Source: Psychroflexus curvus (GTDB lineage: Bacteria; Bacteroidota; Bacteroidia; Flavobacteriales; Flavobacteriaceae). Taken from it: 64,000 nt of DNA. Below the pieces are notes generated by a model, which had not been told where the DNA came from, did no database searches, and saw nothing but the letters and a program-made list of their open reading frames with translations. Below, one piece after another: positions 62,364 through 64,000 of the stretch. Numbering within the stretch: position 1 is the stretch's first letter; every line of letters begins with the position of its first letter. A program made the position numbers and the translations under genes. The stretch covers positions 1 to 64,000 of the forward strand of contig NZ_JAIQZF010000003.1 of assembly GCF_020164585.1 (NCBI RefSeq). Direction: 5' to 3'.

Positions 62364-63119
62364 ATGACAAACGAAAATTTAATTCAGTATATCTACGGCA
62401 TAGCCGATAATTCCCTGATTTTAGGTCAGCGAATTTCAGAACTCTGTGGTCACGGACCCACCCTGGAGACCGATATTGCCATGACCAATATGGCTCTGGA
62501 TTTACTTGGTCAGACCCGAAGTTACTACCAGTACGTAGCCGAACTTTCTCCGAAAGCTATAACCGAAGATGATGTTGCTTTTTTAAGAACCGAGCGCGAA
62601 TACAAAAATGTGCTTTTGGTCGAACAGCCCAACACAGACTTTGCGTATATCATCGTGAGACAGTACTTTTTTGATGTTTTCCATTTCATGTTTTTGAAAG
62701 CTTTGGAAAACTCCAAAAACGTGAATTTTCAGGCTATTGCTAAAAAGAGCTTGAAGGAAGTGTCTTATCACAAACGTTTTTCCGGAGACTGGCTAAAAAG
62801 GCTGGGTGATGGAACGGAAGAAAGCAAGCAAAAAGCTCAGCAAGCGGTTAATGATTTGTGGGTATATACCGACGAGATGTTCCATATGACCGAAAATGAT
62901 AAAGTCGTTGCCAAAGCCGGATATGGTGTGGACACCACAAGTTTCAAAGACGAGTATTACGCTGTCATCACCGCGCTGCTCCAGGAATCGACGCTCGATA
63001 TTCCTGAAACAAAGTATTTCCAAAAGGGTGGTAAACATGGAATTCATACAGAACATATGGGCTTTATTTTATCTGACATGCAGTATATGCAACGGACTTA
63101 CCCGGATATGAAGTGGTAG
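62364..63119 (+). CDS. paaC: Phenylacetyl-CoA epoxidase subunit PaaC
   Basis: PaaC is the non-catalytic ferritin-like partner of PaaA, needed for assembly. The 251-aa product has IYGIADNSLILGQRISELCG at the start, NMALDLLGQTRSYYQY, and the helical-bundle segment KSLKEVSYHKRFSGDWLKRL, with a C-terminal HGIHTEHMGFIL. It follows paaB by 39 bp. Confidence 0.95.
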   Translation: MTNENLIQYIYGIADNSLILGQRISELCGHGPTLETDIAMTNMALDLLGQTRSYYQYVAELSPKAITEDDVAFLRTEREYKNVLLVEQPNTDFAYIIVRQYFFDVFHFMFLKALENSKNVNFQAIAKKSLKEVSYHKRFSGDWLKRLGDGTEESKQKAQQAVNDLWVYTDEMFHMTENDKVVAKAGYGVDTTSFKDEYYAVITALLQESTLDIPETKYFQKGGKHGIHTEHMGFILSDMQYMQRTYPDMKW

Positions 63120-63243
63120 TGTAGAGGTGAGAAATTAGATATAAGATATTAGAAGTTCGATATTTCATACCAAAGAAATAGCCCTGGAATAATTGAGTTG
63201 TCAATAACAAACAACAAAAAAACTAACAACCAATACCTAACTT

Positions 63244-63744
63244 ATGACGCAGGACGTAGACATAGATGTAGAGTTACATGAGATTCTGAAATCGGTTCCC
63301 GATCCTGAGATTCCTGTGTTGTCTATTATCGATTTAGGCGTTGTCCGTTCTGCAAAAGTATTGCCCAATAAAGAGGTGAAAGTGGAAATCACCCCTACTT
63401 ACAGCGGCTGTCCAGCCATGGATGTCATCGGTGACGATATCAAAACCGAGCTCACAAAACACGGCTATATCCCGCATGTTAAACTTATTTTGTCTCCTGC
63501 CTGGACGACAGACTGGATGACCGATGAAGGCAAAAAAGCACTCAAAGACTATGGCATTGCTCCGCCCATGGATGCGACGTCAGACAAAGACGCCCTGCTA
63601 GGTAACAAACGCGTCATTCCTTGCCCGCAATGCGAATCCAAAAACACAAGACTCGTAAGTCAGTTTGCTTCCACGGCCTGCAAGGCGATGTTTAAATGCG
63701 AGGACTGCGAAGAAACCTTCGATTATTTTAAATGTCTTATCTAA
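63244..63744 (+). CDS. paaD: Phenylacetyl-CoA epoxidase assembly protein PaaD
   Basis: PaaD is a DUF59/MIP18-type protein believed to help mature the iron centres of the complex. The 166-aa product has DPEIPVLSIIDLGVV, PTYSGCPAMDVI with the conserved Cys, and a C-terminal zinc-ribbon-like pair (CPQC and CEDC). It is the last paa gene in the window; the rest of the pathway presumably lies further right. Confidence 0.93.
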   Translation: MTQDVDIDVELHEILKSVPDPEIPVLSIIDLGVVRSAKVLPNKEVKVEITPTYSGCPAMDVIGDDIKTELTKHGYIPHVKLILSPAWTTDWMTDEGKKALKDYGIAPPMDATSDKDALLGNKRVIPCPQCESKNTRLVSQFASTACKAMFKCEDCEETFDYFKCLI

Positions 63745-64000
63745 GCTCATTTTGGCGGTTACCCCTCAAGGAACGCAGGCAGGCCTTTGGCAGTCGCTTT
63801 CTTCCGCATGCTATGGCTGCGGAAGAAGAGCTTCATCACATGCCTCAATCCCTAACCGGGGCTTACTCCAGGTTTTTGCTTTTTAAAATTTTAGGCAATG
63901 ATGATTTCAGTGGATCAAAGCTGAGTCAATCTCATTTCAAAAAGGTTTTACAACCTAATTTCGTAACTTTTCAACTTAAAAATCACTAAAAACATAAGCC
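63745..64000. repeat. Region after paaD with a REP-like hairpin; no gene recognised
   Basis: CTTCCGCA (63801-63808) and TGCGGAAG (63818-63825) form a perfect 8-bp stem around TGCTATGGC. It is preceded by GGAACGCAGGCAGGCCTTTG and followed by GCCTCAATCCCTAACCGGGG, whose reverse complement resembles the opening of the hairpin repeat at 59145. The last 100 bp are AT-rich and show no coding sequence. Confidence 0.55.

Overview
This is an AT-rich chromosomal window from a member of the Bacteroidota, most likely the family Flavobacteriaceae. The evidence is a TonB-dependent outer-membrane receptor, a type IX secretion (type B) sorting domain, a DUF2723 membrane protein, a GSCFA protein, flavobacterial-style MutS, IF-2 and Era proteins, and many promoters with the Bacteroidetes -7 box TAnnTTTG in place of sigma-70 boxes. 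I cannot name the genus. The window is mostly core genome. I see no insertion sequence, prophage or CRISPR array.

Layout. 1-792: 5S rRNA (end of an rRNA operon) followed by three tandem ~187-bp units built on the 5S 3' tail. 793-7121: mutS, a decayed tRNA, tRNA-Gly, tRNA-Leu, a SpoU methyltransferase, uvrB and a SIMPL protein. 7145-15597: a T9SS-sorted surface protein, an ABC exporter pair, a conserved hypothetical protein, an M1 aminopeptidase and fabD. 16028-22909: the complete tryptophan operon trpEGDCFBA, preceded by an attenuator whose 18-residue leader peptide contains three consecutive Trp codons; a repeat-filled 408-bp gap separates trpB from trpA. 22910-29920: repeats, lysS, an orphan antitoxin-like small gene among REP-like palindromes, a polysaccharide deacetylase and a DUF2723 protein. 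30098-30487: tRNA-Gln followed by tandem units built on its own 3' tail, a close parallel to the 5S array. 30668-38299: an endonuclease-fold lipoprotein, the rimP-nusA-infB operon with a terminator-like hairpin in its leader, and an AsmA-like protein. 38356-41527: a universal stress protein, a REC-CRP fusion regulator and a histidine kinase with a FixL-like PAS domain. 41544-48015: a DUF3575-type barrel, era, a two-TM protein, der and a TonB-dependent receptor. 48159-51329: a TPM/TPM/LemA/MerR/M23 operon. 51440-57951: alaS, GSCFA, TetR, a sugar transferase, a DegT aminotransferase and a nitroreductase. 58118-59083: a Fic protein. 59338-63744: phenylacetyl-CoA epoxidase genes in the order paaE-A-B-C-D, with a four-helix-bundle (S23/IVS-type) gene inserted between paaA and paaB and a perfect palindromic operator over the paaE promoter.

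How the parts work together. The trp genes make tryptophan from chorismate and are probably controlled by ribosome stalling on Trp codons. The paa genes make the ring-epoxidising complex of aerobic phenylacetate degradation and are probably repressed by a TetR protein. rimP-nusA-infB couples ribosome maturation, transcription elongation and translation initiation. The kinase, regulator and stress protein look like a self-contained oxygen- or redox-responsive module. The most unusual observation is that two unrelated stable RNA genes (5S and tRNA-Gln) each carry a short tandem array downstream. In both arrays the unit ends with a copy of the gene's own 3' tail, entered at the same heptamer class GTAGGYC after a G/C-rich insert. 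This looks like repeated integration of, or recombination by, a small non-coding element.
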